Below are positions 1-12,160 of a stretch of 64,000 nt of DNA, in pieces. This DNA comes from Liolophura sinensis. Its lineage: Eukaryota > Mollusca > Polyplacophora > Chitonida > Chitonidae. Where the stretch lies: the NCBI RefSeq assembly GCF_032854445.1, contig NC_088303.1, positions 20,155,501-20,219,500 on the forward strand, written 5' to 3'. Each line of letters opens with the position of its first letter. Position 1 is the stretch's first letter. The notes below the pieces were generated by a model. The model saw nothing but the letters and a program-made list of their open reading frames with translations, was not told the origin of the DNA and searched no databases. A program made the translations under genes and the position numbers.

Positions 1-666
1 GTGCAAACAAACGGAATCTTGTAAGACACCGCCAAAATGCTCCTGATCGCGAGATTTTCTCAAACATTTGGACATAAGCGTTACGCTTATGATCGTAGGT
101 GTACATAATAGTTCATGTCAGTATTAAGATAAGGCGGGATATATACTGAACCTTGGCCTTTTCTTAGTAAAGACTGCATAAATAAGGGCTTGATAACAGC
201 TGCATACTTTAAGGCTCACCAGTGCCACCGTCATGTTTGTCAATCGAGCATATATTAACATCGAGAAGGGATAATGCTAACTTTGTCTGAGATGTCAGAC
301 CTGTCTTCATGCTACACGTTTGTGAGATACCTGCATGACGAAGGATGGTAGTTTTCCACGGCGTCCACCCAGTTTCCCTAACCCATAAATAAGACCGAAA
401 GTATGGCGTTAAACCACAATCAAATAAAGTAATATCCTACAGAAACACACGGCTGATTTTCCTTAGGGATCACAGGTCATACAGACCGATCGGAAGACAG
501 AGAGTGTAAGCATAAGGCCCTGTTTTACATATACATGTCTACGAGAGTAGGTTTTGAAAGAGAAAATAAGTTGCAAAGAGAGATTATCATCAATCTATGT
601 GTTAACTAATTAAACTTGTAAGACACTAATGAAAAATATCAGTGCTCTTCTATTTTTCTAAGCCAC
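1..666. other. No gene seen, left edge
   Basis: AT-rich sequence without a convincing coding exon or repeat. It lies downstream of the donor site of the small exon at 667-927 on the minus strand, so it is probably intron of that gene. Later exons of the gene would lie further left, outside the window. Confidence 0.5.
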
Positions 667-927
667 TTAGGACTCACCACATTTGTCATAAATACTGCCA
701 ATGGAAACATAACCGCTGGCGATGATGAAGTTGTTCCAACTTTTTTCGGCCTCGTCGTACGGGTCATAATCTGGGTCTCCGGGCTTGTGCACCTTCTCGA
801 TCGTCTGCTTCTCTCGATTGTTGGCTGCCAGAATCTCGGCCGTTGGCGGGTGACGAAACATCGCCAAGTACACCGTGAAGACGGTAAAACCAGCAGCTGT
901 TAGCCCGACAACCACTTTTTTACCCAT
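667..927 (-). CDS. 5' exon of a small single-pass membrane protein, unrecognised
   Basis: I do not recognise this protein. The frame starts MGKKVVVGLTAAGFTVFTVY, a short basic N-terminus followed by a hydrophobic stretch (about residues 4-24). This looks like a membrane anchor or a mitochondrial/ER signal-anchor. A hydrophilic part follows, with KPGDPDYDPYDEAEKSW near residues 48-64. The open frame runs to a stop at 667, but a good splice donor (TGTG|GTGAGTCC) falls a few codons earlier, so the coding exon may end near 678 and continue beyond the left edge. The codon pattern is plain and non-repetitive, unlike the surrounding DNA, which supports a real exon. The function is not assigned. Confidence 0.5.
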   Translation of the reverse strand: MGKKVVVGLTAAGFTVFTVYLAMFRHPPTAEILAANNREKQTIEKVHKPGDPDYDPYDEAEKSWNNFIIASGYVSIGSIYDKCGES

Positions 928-1784
928 CCTTGTTCAGTCTCACAGCGTGGTGATGAAATCCTGACCAAAAGTTTTTGTCGCTGACATTTTCACTTGTATT
1001 TGATTAGAAACATTCTTCACTGCGAAGGCATGCCTTTCAGAGGAAAAAATGGACAGTTTCAGGCACCGAAACACAGAATAATGGTTCCTTGTGACGATTG
1101 TCTGTATGTTGGTTAGCATTTCGGTCGGCCGTCTCGGATGTTACATGTCAGTAACTGATTTAAATTTAAAACTGCACCGTATCATTCATGTACTCAGTAT
1201 TGTCATGTTATCAGCACGCTTCCTAGGGTCAGTTCGTACGATGTCAACATTTATAGGCTTGTTCTGTATGAGATATAAGGGCAAACGGCTGACTGCAACC
1301 GCCTTCACCACACAGCTGTCGGCTCTTCTGACTGAATAATTCGCGACGGAAACACTCGACTCTTGTTTCTGTACCCAGGGACGGAAACTTTCCGGTGCTA
1401 TTAAATAACAGCAGTTTGCATGGTTCCCGAATCTCTGATGTCGAGCATGAGTGGAGAACATTGCCTGCCAGCTGATAGGAGAGATCAAAGTCTGTGCCAC
1501 TAGGTCAGTAACTTAATAGGTTGTAGAGCTGATTAGTCCAGGGTCGATGGATTGACATAGGTATGGTATGCAGGTCAAAGATTCGGACAGCAGATGTCCA
1601 TATGGATGAGTGGTGATCTCATGCCTCAGCCATATCCCTGACAAAGTCAAGTGGCAGTGGCTAAGGGCTATAACTCCATGGTTAAATGATTTGTCCCAAG
1701 TGGCTGGGAGATATGTACGGATATGTCTGTCACCATAGGAAAAAGTGTGTCCCACTGGCTGAAATCGCCATGGTTTAGAGATAT
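928..1784. other. Intergenic, no gene seen
   Basis: Upstream side of the small membrane-protein exon, so it would include its promoter. Short open frames on both strands overlap each other and show no family motif. From about 1,540 the sequence grades into the minisatellite that follows. Confidence 0.45.
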
Positions 1785-2740
1785 GTTTCCATGGCTGGGG
1801 ATATCGCCAGGCAGAGGGATATGTCATCTGGATGAGGGATATGTCACCGTGGCTGAGGGATATATGTTACCTGGGTGCGGGATATGTCACCTAAGTGAGG
1901 GATATGTTACCTGGGTTAGGAATTTGTCACCGTGTCTAGGGGATATGTCGCCTGGATGAGGGATATGTCACCATGGGTGAGGGATATATGTTACCTGGGT
2001 GAGGGATATGTCACCTGGGTGTTGAATTTGTCACCGTGGGTGAGGATATGTCACCGTGGCTAAGGGCTATATCATTGTGGCTGAGGGGTTTGTCACGCGA
2101 GTAAGAGGTATGTCACCTGGGTGAAGGATATGTCGCTTAGGTGAGGGATGTGTCCACAAGTCTGAGGTATGTCATGACTGAGGGATGTTTGAGGCATATC
2201 TCGCCGAGGTGAGAGATATGCCGCCTGGGTGAGGCATTGGTCGTATGGGTGTAGGATATGTCACCGTGGCTGAGGAATATGTCGCCTGGGTGAGGGACAT
2301 GTCACCGTGGCTGAGGGATATGTTACTTGGGTGAAGGATATGTCACCTGAGTGAGGGATATGTCGCCTGGGTGAGGGATATGTCACCGTGGCTGAGGGAT
2401 ATGTTACCAGGGTGAGGGATTTGTCACCGTGGGTAAGGGATATGTCGCCTTTGTGAGGGATATGTCACTGTGGCTGAGGAATTTGTCATCGTGGGTGAGG
2501 GAGATGTGGTCTCGGTAAGGGATATGTCACCATGGCTGAGGGATATGTCAACGTGGCTGAGGGCTTCATCAACGTGGCTGAGGGTTATGTCACCCGAGTA
2601 AGGGATCTGTGACCTGGGTGAAGGATATGTCACCGTGGCTGAGGGATACGTTACCTGGGTGAGCGATATGTCACCATTTGTTAAATATCTCTGAAAACTG
2701 ACTGGAGAATATGTCGCCATGGGTAATGGATATGTCAGGG
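1785..2740. repeat. Minisatellite, ~21-23 bp unit
   Basis: Tandem array with a unit close to GAGGGATATGTCACCGTGGCT, alternating 'accgtggct' and 'acctgggt' variants. Copies are diverged (gcctgggt, accatggg and similar). Open frames on both strands here are only translations of the array. Confidence 0.9.
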
Positions 2741-3483
2741 ATATAAAGGACAATACAAATTCAATAGTAATAATAAATGCATTAACGTCAACAGCAATAT
2801 TTACCGGTAGCTAAAGCTTGTCTTCCTGACAATGGAAGTAGACGTTGCCCTACGTCATTTAGTTTGCCCTCTTATCCCAGCACTATGCCAGCGTCAAACT
2901 ATACTCCACTCAATCTGCATGGTGTGGATGGCTATTAGAATAACCATATATATCTTCATTCACAATTCTATCAATTTTCTTTCTAATTTATTTATTTCCA
3001 CTGTGTTTTACCTTGCAGTGTGTATTATTTCACTTATTTGACATATATACTAACCAGTGTGATCAGCCCAACAAAACGAACTTTGGGGGCAAAAAGCTAC
3101 ATCCAATTAGTCAGTCAGAGTTGGGTTCGAACACGAAATCTCAAGGGGTAACTGGACCAACTGGGGACTTTGCTCATGGGTGCTTACCGCGCATTCAGAT
3201 TGGTTAATTAGTTATCTTCATGTAGATTTCATCTGGTCTAAAGAAAACATGGACATTTTTGTAACATGACCATCTCTAAATGTCGCTCAGTTTTTTTATT
3301 ATTGTAGAATTAAACATTTTACCTTGGATGTTTTATGCATACAGACATGGCATAAACTAACTGTGCACATGTAATTCATTCCGCTGAACAGTCCGAACAA
3401 GATGAACACTACTGACTGACTACTAACGTAGATACGGTGACGTTAACATATCACATGAACGTTTTTGTTTCACCATGTAAGAG
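2741..3483. other. Intergenic, no gene seen
   Basis: No exon with splice sites or family motif found. A segment near 3,110-3,160 contains a box-B-like GGTTCGAACACGAAATC and could be the remnant of a tRNA-derived SINE, but the rest of the element is not recognisable. Confidence 0.4.
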
Positions 3484-3745
3484 TGTATGTATGTATGTAT
3501 GTATGTATGTATGTATGTGTGTATGTATGTATGTATGTATGTATGTATGTATGTATGTATGTATGTATGTATGTCCATATCGCCAAACTGCTGCCACCGC
3601 TGAAGTATCCTGCCGAAGACACCAGACATGACGCCACTCCCAGTCCGTTATACTGACACCGGGCCAACCAGTCCTGTTTCCTTGCTCTAGCCTCTCAGTG
3701 CTGAGCGCCAAGCGAGGTAGCAACAAGTGCCATATGTAAAGTCTT
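3484..3745 (-). mobile_element. SINE family 2 copy with (CATA)n tail
   Basis: Minus-strand copy of the second SINE family. Its body (3,640-3,740) matches the plus-strand copy at 7.3-7.6 kb: 'tgctctaacctctcagtg', 'aaggaaacaggactggttgg' and the 'gtgtctt..gcatgatacttcag' block. The 3' tail is a long ATAC/GTAT tetranucleotide run at about 3,484-3,574. The tRNA-like head is missing. Confidence 0.7.
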
Positions 3746-3984
3746 TGGTATGACAGTTATTGCTTAGTGATGATTTACTGCGTACATTGTACATAATGAC
3801 AATCTTTCAACCCAAACGTTTTCGATCCACAAACCAACATTTGATAAAACTTACAGCGGCGTCATGTATGAGCGTTTCAGTCAGAACTGAGAACATTATT
3901 TCACAATCGTATCGACAGTTCACAGTTTAAATTTTAGTTCGTTTATGTGAAGTCCTTAAATCTGTCCATGAGCCAAGTTTTTGT

Positions 3985-4235
3985 TCAGGAAGTACAGCTT
4001 GATGAATCTCCATGGCTTCTCGCTTCGTCTTTCCTATCCTCGGGTATTGGCGGCAGGCGTCCACTTTCTCTATAGGCGCCAATGTTGTCTATAACAGATA
4101 CCATATCGAGGAGATCGTCTTGCGTCACACACGTGTCAATGGTTGATCCGGAACTGACGTGTTCGTCACTAGGCACCACCGCTCGGCGTTTGTTGGGCCG
4201 ATCAAGATTCCGAGGGTGAACACACGTCTGGATGC
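3985..4235 (-). CDS. SHFL-like copy A, terminal exon
   Basis: Acceptor TTATAG|GCATC at 4235, stop TGA at 3985-3987. Encodes [17 protein letters not shown], then [12 protein letters not shown] and an acidic, Ser-rich end. The first two bases complete a Ser codon split with exon 6147-6391. The SSGST block is the best-conserved C-terminal signature of SHFL. Confidence 0.85.
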
Positions 4236-5442
4236 CTATAACATGTGGGAGCGGGAATTATGTTATAACTAATACTTGTTTGATTTTTGCTATTGCATGT
4301 GCATAGCTCGGATATCAGTTAACAACTTTAGGCAGTTAAAATAAACTTGGCTTTAAATTTTCCAGAAAAAATACACTATAATTCAAAAGAACAGAGTTTT
4401 GTTGAACGCAAATCACCCAAAATTCAACGTATTCCGAAAATGCAGACGAAACCAGATTAACATGGACGTTTGAAACCTATTATATACGTATTATACCCAT
4501 TTGATGTTAAACTCTCCATCTTTTAATGTAGTGGCCATTGATCTTAATGGTAACGGTAAGAATCCGATCCTTTCTCCATGCAGGCGTGGCCTATTCAGGA
4601 ATTTTAACGAAACACGCCTAACCCTAACGCTAACCATATCTGCTAACCCTAACCCTAAAAAACATATTTTCAGTGATGATGTTTTCCATTATAATATTCA
4701 TGAATAGGCCACGCCTACCTGGAGAAAAGGTTGGAATCTTACTATTACCTTTCTTTCAATTGGGTGAAACCTCGCTCTCGTTTGAGGAGATCGGCTCTTG
4801 ACCACTGAGGTCATGCGCTTCAATTGTGAGCAGCTTTAAATCATGCGGTTATAATCTGGCGTTATGCAGGCGAAGTGCGTTTCTAGCGTCACCCATAAAC
4901 GTGAAGTCGGCGTATAAAAGTCTCTTCTCACCATCTGATTTACTTGTTTATCTTTGCAAATAATTCTAACACCTCAGCAGATTATTTGTAAGTACAGACA
5001 TAATGCAGTATATTTTCCCCGGAATAACGACTCGGGCTGCAGATCGCCTTTACCACTAATCTCATGTACATATATACTGCAGGAGCACTATGTGTATGCG
5101 TTAATCCGTTGTAATCAGAAAGATATGCAGGAAAGAACACCACTTGCCTTAATTACTTAGGTGGGGAAAGTTGTAAGCGATATTATACAGTTATTACATT
5201 TAAACATGAAGAATAATATTGGAAACAATATGACAGATCGTTAGCAATATCAGTACTTGATAAAATACGTGCAGAAATATTACCTATGATTCACCTTATG
5301 CCAGCTACATGGGAAGGTCTGGTAGAAACCTGCGGATGGTCGTGGGTTTCTCCCGGACTGTGCCTGGTTTCCTCCCATCATAATGCTGGCCGCCGTCGTA
5401 TAAGTGAAACAGTCTTGAATACGGCATAAAACACCAATCAAA

Positions 5443-5473
<31 letters not shown>

Positions 5474-8400
5474 AAATACATTTATGCGAGCTGTCCGAAA
5501 TGTCGCGTACCAACATGTTGCATGTTTGGAAATACAAACTGCTATATGCAAAGTGAATGAAGTTCCCTACTGCAATTTCGGCCTCAGTGAGCAATTTACA
5601 ACCTTGTAGTTATAGAAACAGATTAGGGTTAAGTGTCGAGGCCTTTGGGGTCACATGATTTAAAGGAAACTGTCGTTCAAATCCATGCCACGTCCATTGG
5701 ATCAACTGGACATATTCATCTGAAGGGTTTTTACGAGCATAAACAGTTTAGTATCTGGCGAACCAAGCGGATTTCTTCAAGCTCTACAAAAGTGAAGAAT
5801 ACAAATGCAAACTAATGAAAACATTTAAAGGTGGAGAAAACATAAAAATGGCGTAAAGTTCGGATGAAAATTTACGAAAAGTTTGTCGTAAATATGCCCT
5901 TCAATATTTTTTCGATTTTTCTTTAAAGAGAAAAAAGACACTTGAAAATATCTTTTGAATGTTAGCTGAATGCTATATACAGTTTTGTGTAATTATGTTA
6001 TAAATGAGGATGTAACACATGTTTCACACAAATAAGTTTTGACGCCCTTTCGCCTGATTTTGGCGGCATTTTTATGTGTTCTTTCTCTTGTCATGTTTGA
6101 GCTGATTTAATTGTTGGAGGCGTATTTTCTAAAAGATGGTACTTACTGTAATTGACTCCTGGTGGTAAGACCCCTGTGATGGAGCCACCTTGTCCCCGGC
6201 CACGCCCTCGTCTCCTCCCCCATGAGTTCACAGCCCGATAGACGCAGTCCGGGGCGTTACACAGGTGTCTGTCGGCGGTATTATTCCTCCGCTGGGAATT
6301 CTGACCGTATGTAGGGGGGATAATTCTGCACGGAAACACGTTGCTACCGCAGGCGTGACACGGGCTTGATGTGATCCGCTGACAAAACCCTCTAACAAAC
6401 AAACATGAGGGGACAGCTGATAACGAAGGAATGAGTGTCACATATTAACCGCCCATTGGTTTCTTGGTGACTATGAAAACACTGTGATAATGATGCAAAT
6501 GGTAAATGGATAAGCAAACGTCATTCACGTGGGGGCCTCCGTGATTCAGTTGGTTAGCCCGCTAGCACAGCGCAATGACCCAGAAGCCTGTCACCAATGC
6601 TCTCGCTGTGAGTTCAAGTCCAGCAACAACAACGTCCTCTTAATATGAGCAGTTCAATAGTTCATTATCATGACAAAATTGCATGCAATAATATTTACAT
6701 GATATTTCGAAACGCATTGAAAGGGTTAATTTTTTGTCTGAGTTAATTAAGTGGGCCAAACACATTTCAAGTCTGCAGGTACCATAGCCTAAATTCGAAA
6801 AGTAGGCCTATGCATGTAAACACTTTGTGACTGGAACTCACAGAAAACCATATATTGAATTACCTTTGGCTAAAACGGAAAATAAAAGTTTGTAATTCAA
6901 CTATCAACATGAACGTCGCGAAAAAAGTCTCACCCAAACACTTTGCCACAATCACAGCGGAACTCTGCCCAGCCCCACTCCCTCTCACGGTCCAAAGCAT
7001 CGTACTTCTTCTTACAGCGGAAACATTTCGCTACCTGTCAGGAAAACGCATCTGTATTGGTTCATGCACTTGGAAGCAGCCAAGGGCGTCATATACAGTG
7101 GGTATTGACGATACCCTTGCTTAGATTTGCAGTAGCAATTTTTGCACAACTGAATCTGACGGCATATCGTATTTTTGCAGTCAGCTCTGATATGTAATGA
7201 AACCATTACCTAAACAGTTTTCAGTGATTTGCGAAGGGCACGATTTGCTAATAGAGTTCTAGCCTGCCTCTGAATGCATCGGCTGCGGCTTTAAGTCAGG
7301 ACAGACCGCTTTGGTGGCTTAATGGTTAGAGCGTCCGCCTCGAAGCCAGAAGACCCTGGGATCAAACCTGGGTCGGATTATACCAAAGACTTCAAAAATT
7401 GTACAAGCAGCTGTCTCGCTTGGTGCTCAACACTGAGAGGTTAGAGCAAGGAAACAGGACTGGTTGGCCCTGTGTCAGTTTAAAAAAAAGTGGTTGGGGT
7501 GACATGTCTGGTGTCTTTGGCATGATACTTCAGTGGCGGCAGCACTTTAGTCAAACCTCTAGAATACATACATACATAAAGTCAGGATATTTGCCAGGTG
7601 CCTCCACACCAAAACCTCTTCGCTGTTAATTACAGGTGAAACATTCTTAAGCACGGCGTTAAACATAAATCAAACAAATACATTTCCTGAAATAACACTT
7701 AAGCTTTCTTGGAGTTTTATGGGGCATTTTATTTCAGTTCCGAAATTGTTGAAAATCTGTGTTTTTGCCATAGCTGCAATTGGAAAACGAAGAGTCGATG
7801 TGTTCGTGACCATTGATGGTTGCGTTTTTGAATTTACAAGTAGATCACACCAATCTGCCTAGGGATTTACCCGTGAATGCATGTCACATCCTGGTATTGT
7901 CATTTCCGGTGGTTCCGTTTTCTCGAATCAGATAAATATATAAAATTAGGAAACGGTTTGCGATACGTTTTTTTGTTTCGCGACACAGTTAAGGAACATT
8001 GATCAAAGTGTAAGATAGTTCTTGGAAACAATCAGCAGAATATCGAAAAGGTGGAGAAAACTTACAAATGAAATAAAGTTTAAATTAAACAGTTTGAAAG
8101 TTAGTTATAAAGATGGCCTTATATATTTGTTTCCATTTTTTAATGAGAAAAAGACATTTGAAAATAATTTTTGTATGGTGGGTATCTCAACCTCTTCGTA
8201 TGTACTGTCATAACAATGTCCTAAATGAGGATGTAAGGTATGGTTAATAAATATATTTCTGCTAGAATGTGGTCTTTTCAGCCAACAAGTATGTTCAACC
8301 TAAATTTTAATCATATTTATATTCATAAATATTATCATACTTAAGACAAAATGTATGTCTTTGGATTTAAACAACAAATTTACATTGAAACAAATTTATT

Positions 8401-11260
8401 CAACATGCATCACATCCTTATTTAAAACTTTATGGTGCAAAGACGATATATATCAAGAGTTTGTCCCACATACACACCATACAAAAATATTTTCAATTAC
8501 CATTTCGTCTGAAAGAAAAAATCGGAAAAGACCATATTTATATTAATGACTTTACACGCTCTTTCATATGATATTTGCATCATTTGAGGTTTTCTTCTCC
8601 ATTAACGTTTTGTTCCAAAAGTTGTTACACTCATTGTTAATTTATGGATTCCTTAAAACTACACGTATGTGGTGTTCACTAAAGACAACACAGAAATATA
8701 AAAAAAATCTACAAATATGTAAATAAACATAAAAAGGTAATTACAAAATCATTGTTTGTATATTTGAAATGTTACCATTTTTCTCCTGGGTACTTTTTTC
8801 CACCATGACCGGTCACATTTTGGACAAGAAAACTGTCGAGTAGTTTTGTTAATGTGTCGTCCATCAGGCTCGACTATCGACCATTCATTGGCTAAATCCA
8901 ACCCTTCTTGGACACGTGACTCAAAGTCCTGAGTACAAACATCATTCGATTAGCATTATACAGTCACACTTTAAGCAGTCACCTGAAATCACGTGTGCAC
9001 GAATGCAGTCTGGAGTCACCTTTCGAAATATCATATGTTACGATTTACGTAAACTGGGTTCGTAGTGACACATTTGACGTGATTTGATATTTCCTCCTCA
9101 TTTATACCTGCTTCTGACAATAAGGTCATCATCAGTAGCAATATCCGAATTCTTTCTAGATAAAAACTTAAAGTGAGTGCAATTCAGTTAAAAGAAACTA
9201 CCAAAGCCTTTTTAATTACTTATTTATTGATCTGATTGCTGTTTAAGGTCCTACTGAAGAATTTGGTCACTTTGTTAGAAGGTGGGACTAAAGGTGAGTA
9301 ACCTATCGAGTTTGGACATATCGCTGACCAACTTTCTAAAGTATACATTCCAATATCCATATCATACTGGGAGAAGATGAGTGGTCTTTAACCAACGTAA
9401 GGTTGCACAAATAGTCCCACGCGCATCGTCGATCACCTGTTGTCACCAAAGCACCGCAAAGAGTTAGACAGAGTAATCCAAAAATTCTCTGCCCAGTTCC
9501 AAGAACTCAATGCCCTACCACGAATTGCATGTATTCAGCACGAGTTCCATAGATAGAAGATTTACATTTAATCAGAGCACATAATCAAGGACACAAAAAG
9601 ATATCAAACAGTGTACGTGAGCCGTGTGTGTTATCCGATCTGTGAGAAAAGCCAGACGGTTCTGTGTTGATCCATGAGAATGCGACAACAACCTGCGAAA
9701 CATGGACAGGTTGTAAATAGTTATCACTTGGGTGATGAAGTTTTCACCTCAGTGAAACAGTGTTTCCAAGGTGAAAACCAAAACCAAGTTTTAAAATCGC
9801 TAATCAAGGCACGGGCAAAGAGTCGTGAACGACAGCAAAAACAACCAAACACCACATCTCCAACTTCATTCATTTTTCAATTCTGTTTTACATGCTTAGG
9901 CTACAATCCACATACACCACATTAGAGCAGATTGTTTTAATAAGCTGCCTCAGTCAATTCCTCAGTGATAAGGTAATATATAGGCCTACATTTTACCACA
10001 GTGAATATTAAACTACATGTACCAGAATAGTATTCTCAATTCTGTTACTGGGTGATGGCATGTGGGGTATCCACTACTCTACACACAAAACATATTTCAC
10101 CTATCTGACAAAAATTCAACCGATTCATTTGCGTAGTTCTGTACTTTTTCTCTTTTGAAGAAGTTTAAAGAATTCCAAGAAAAGTATGAAAGTATGAAAA
10201 GAAAAACGCCAGCTAACTTGATAACTTGGCCAGATAACGAGGCTTCAGGAATTGAAACATGGCTAACAAGTAATTTTGGGAATGTTTTTTAACGTAATTA
10301 TTTCACTTCAAATCCTCACATTCTGGTTAGCTAGACTAAGGCCTCCACTTTGACAGTTCTTGTTACCTAACAGATCATGTTCACCAATCAGAGTAATCAA
10401 AGTGCTTGATCCATGTTTGTAGTTTATTCCAGATAAGATCTGAAACGGTTTAAAAGTGTGTATAGATGTTAACTTGTTTTGCAGTGTTGACAGCGTTAAA
10501 GATCATGACCATTAGTTTCCTCGAAGTGTCCATAAAGTTTCACAAGTGCAGGTATCGCCTCATCATATGTATCGCCTCAAGTACAGGTATCACCTCATCA
10601 CATGTATCACCTCAAACACAGCTATGGCCTCAAGCACAGATTTCACCTCAAGCATAGATATCACCTCAAGAAGGGGTTTCACCTCAGCCACAAGTATCAC
10701 CTCAAGCACTGCTAGCACCTAAAGAACAGCTATCACGTCAAGTACATGTATCACCCCAAGAACATGTATCATCTCAAGCAAAGCTATCACCTCAAGTACA
10801 GTTAACACATCAAACACAGCTATCACCTCAAGCACAGGTATCGCCTCAAGCACAGATATCACCTCAATCAGGTATCACCTCAAGCATAGGTGTCACCTCA
10901 AGCATAGGTGTCACCTCAAGCACAGATATCACCTCAATCAGGTATCACCTCAAGCATAGGTGTCACCTCAAGCACGGGTTTCACCTTAAGCACAGGTATC
11001 ACCTCAAGAACACGTATCACCTCAAGCACAGGTATCACGTCAAGCACAGTTATCAGATAATGTGCAGGCATCATATTAAGTACAGCTAGGTATCACCTCA
11101 AGTCAAGGTATCACCTTAAGTACAGGTATCGCCTCAAATAATGGCATCACCTGACGTACAGGTATCACTTCATGTACAGATATCACCTCAAGAAAACTGT
11201 ACAGGTATCACCTCACTGCAACAGTTATGACTGGCTTTCAGAAAACATCGTTCTTTATAT

Positions 11261-11291
<31 letters not shown>

Positions 11292-12089
11292 TTTGATTGG
11301 TGTTTTACGCCGTACTCAAGAATATGTCACTTATTAGACGGTTACCGGCATTATGGTGGGAGGAAACCGGGCAGAGCCCGGGGAAACCCACGACCATCCG
11401 CAGGTGAGAGACCCCAGGGTCATTACGCTGCGTCCTTCTTTATAGGTTTCGGTATAGCGCATTCATGTTTGTTTCACGTTCATCAGGTAACCATAGTTAT
11501 TAAATTCAATAACTAACGAACATGTGGAAAGTATTACACGAATTTTCGAACTGACCATTGGAATTCCACTACACCTAAACTACAGAATTTGGAGATTTTG
11601 ATTTTTGAATATTACTGGGCATATTTCAGTTTTAAGGATATCTAGAACACCTCTTGACCAAACTTCCGCATTTTGCCTCGTCTGTAGGCCAAAATGTTGA
11701 TCAGTCAGTCATGTGAATATTTATCTTCTGAAAGTTAAAGACTAGTGATTTCCAAAATAAACTTTCAAATCTTATCCAGCTTTTATATTGGTAAAAATAT
11801 AGAGAAATTTAAAAAAAAAAACGTTTCTCAAAATACTATTTTTAAAATTTTTATTGTCCAAGTGCATAGTTTATTATTTAAAGTAATAAAGCTTTCTCAC
11901 AGATTTTTAATGTTCATATTCATTTAAAGGTAACTGAAAAGCTTCAAAAAGATTGATTTTCCTTTACTAATAGCCTTAAAAGTAAAAGAAAGACATTAAT
12001 CATCAGGAACAGGTAAAACAGAAGAGCATGGGGGAAATACATTTTCATGTGACAAGACATCTATTTATCACACTAGAGGAACATTAGCA

Positions 12090-12160
<71 letters not shown>

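Noticed and set aside
1723-2753. Repetitive Gly/Tyr/Thr-rich proteins on both strands
   Set aside because: Products of the 21-23-bp minisatellite, open by composition on both strands.
3423-3726. Frames rich in YIHT or MYVC
   Set aside because: Translations of the ATAC/GTAT tail of a SINE.
6531-6640. tRNA gene
   Set aside because: A- and B-box-like motifs are present but no cloverleaf. The sequence is the head of the SINE family 1 seen in full at 23,098-23,353.
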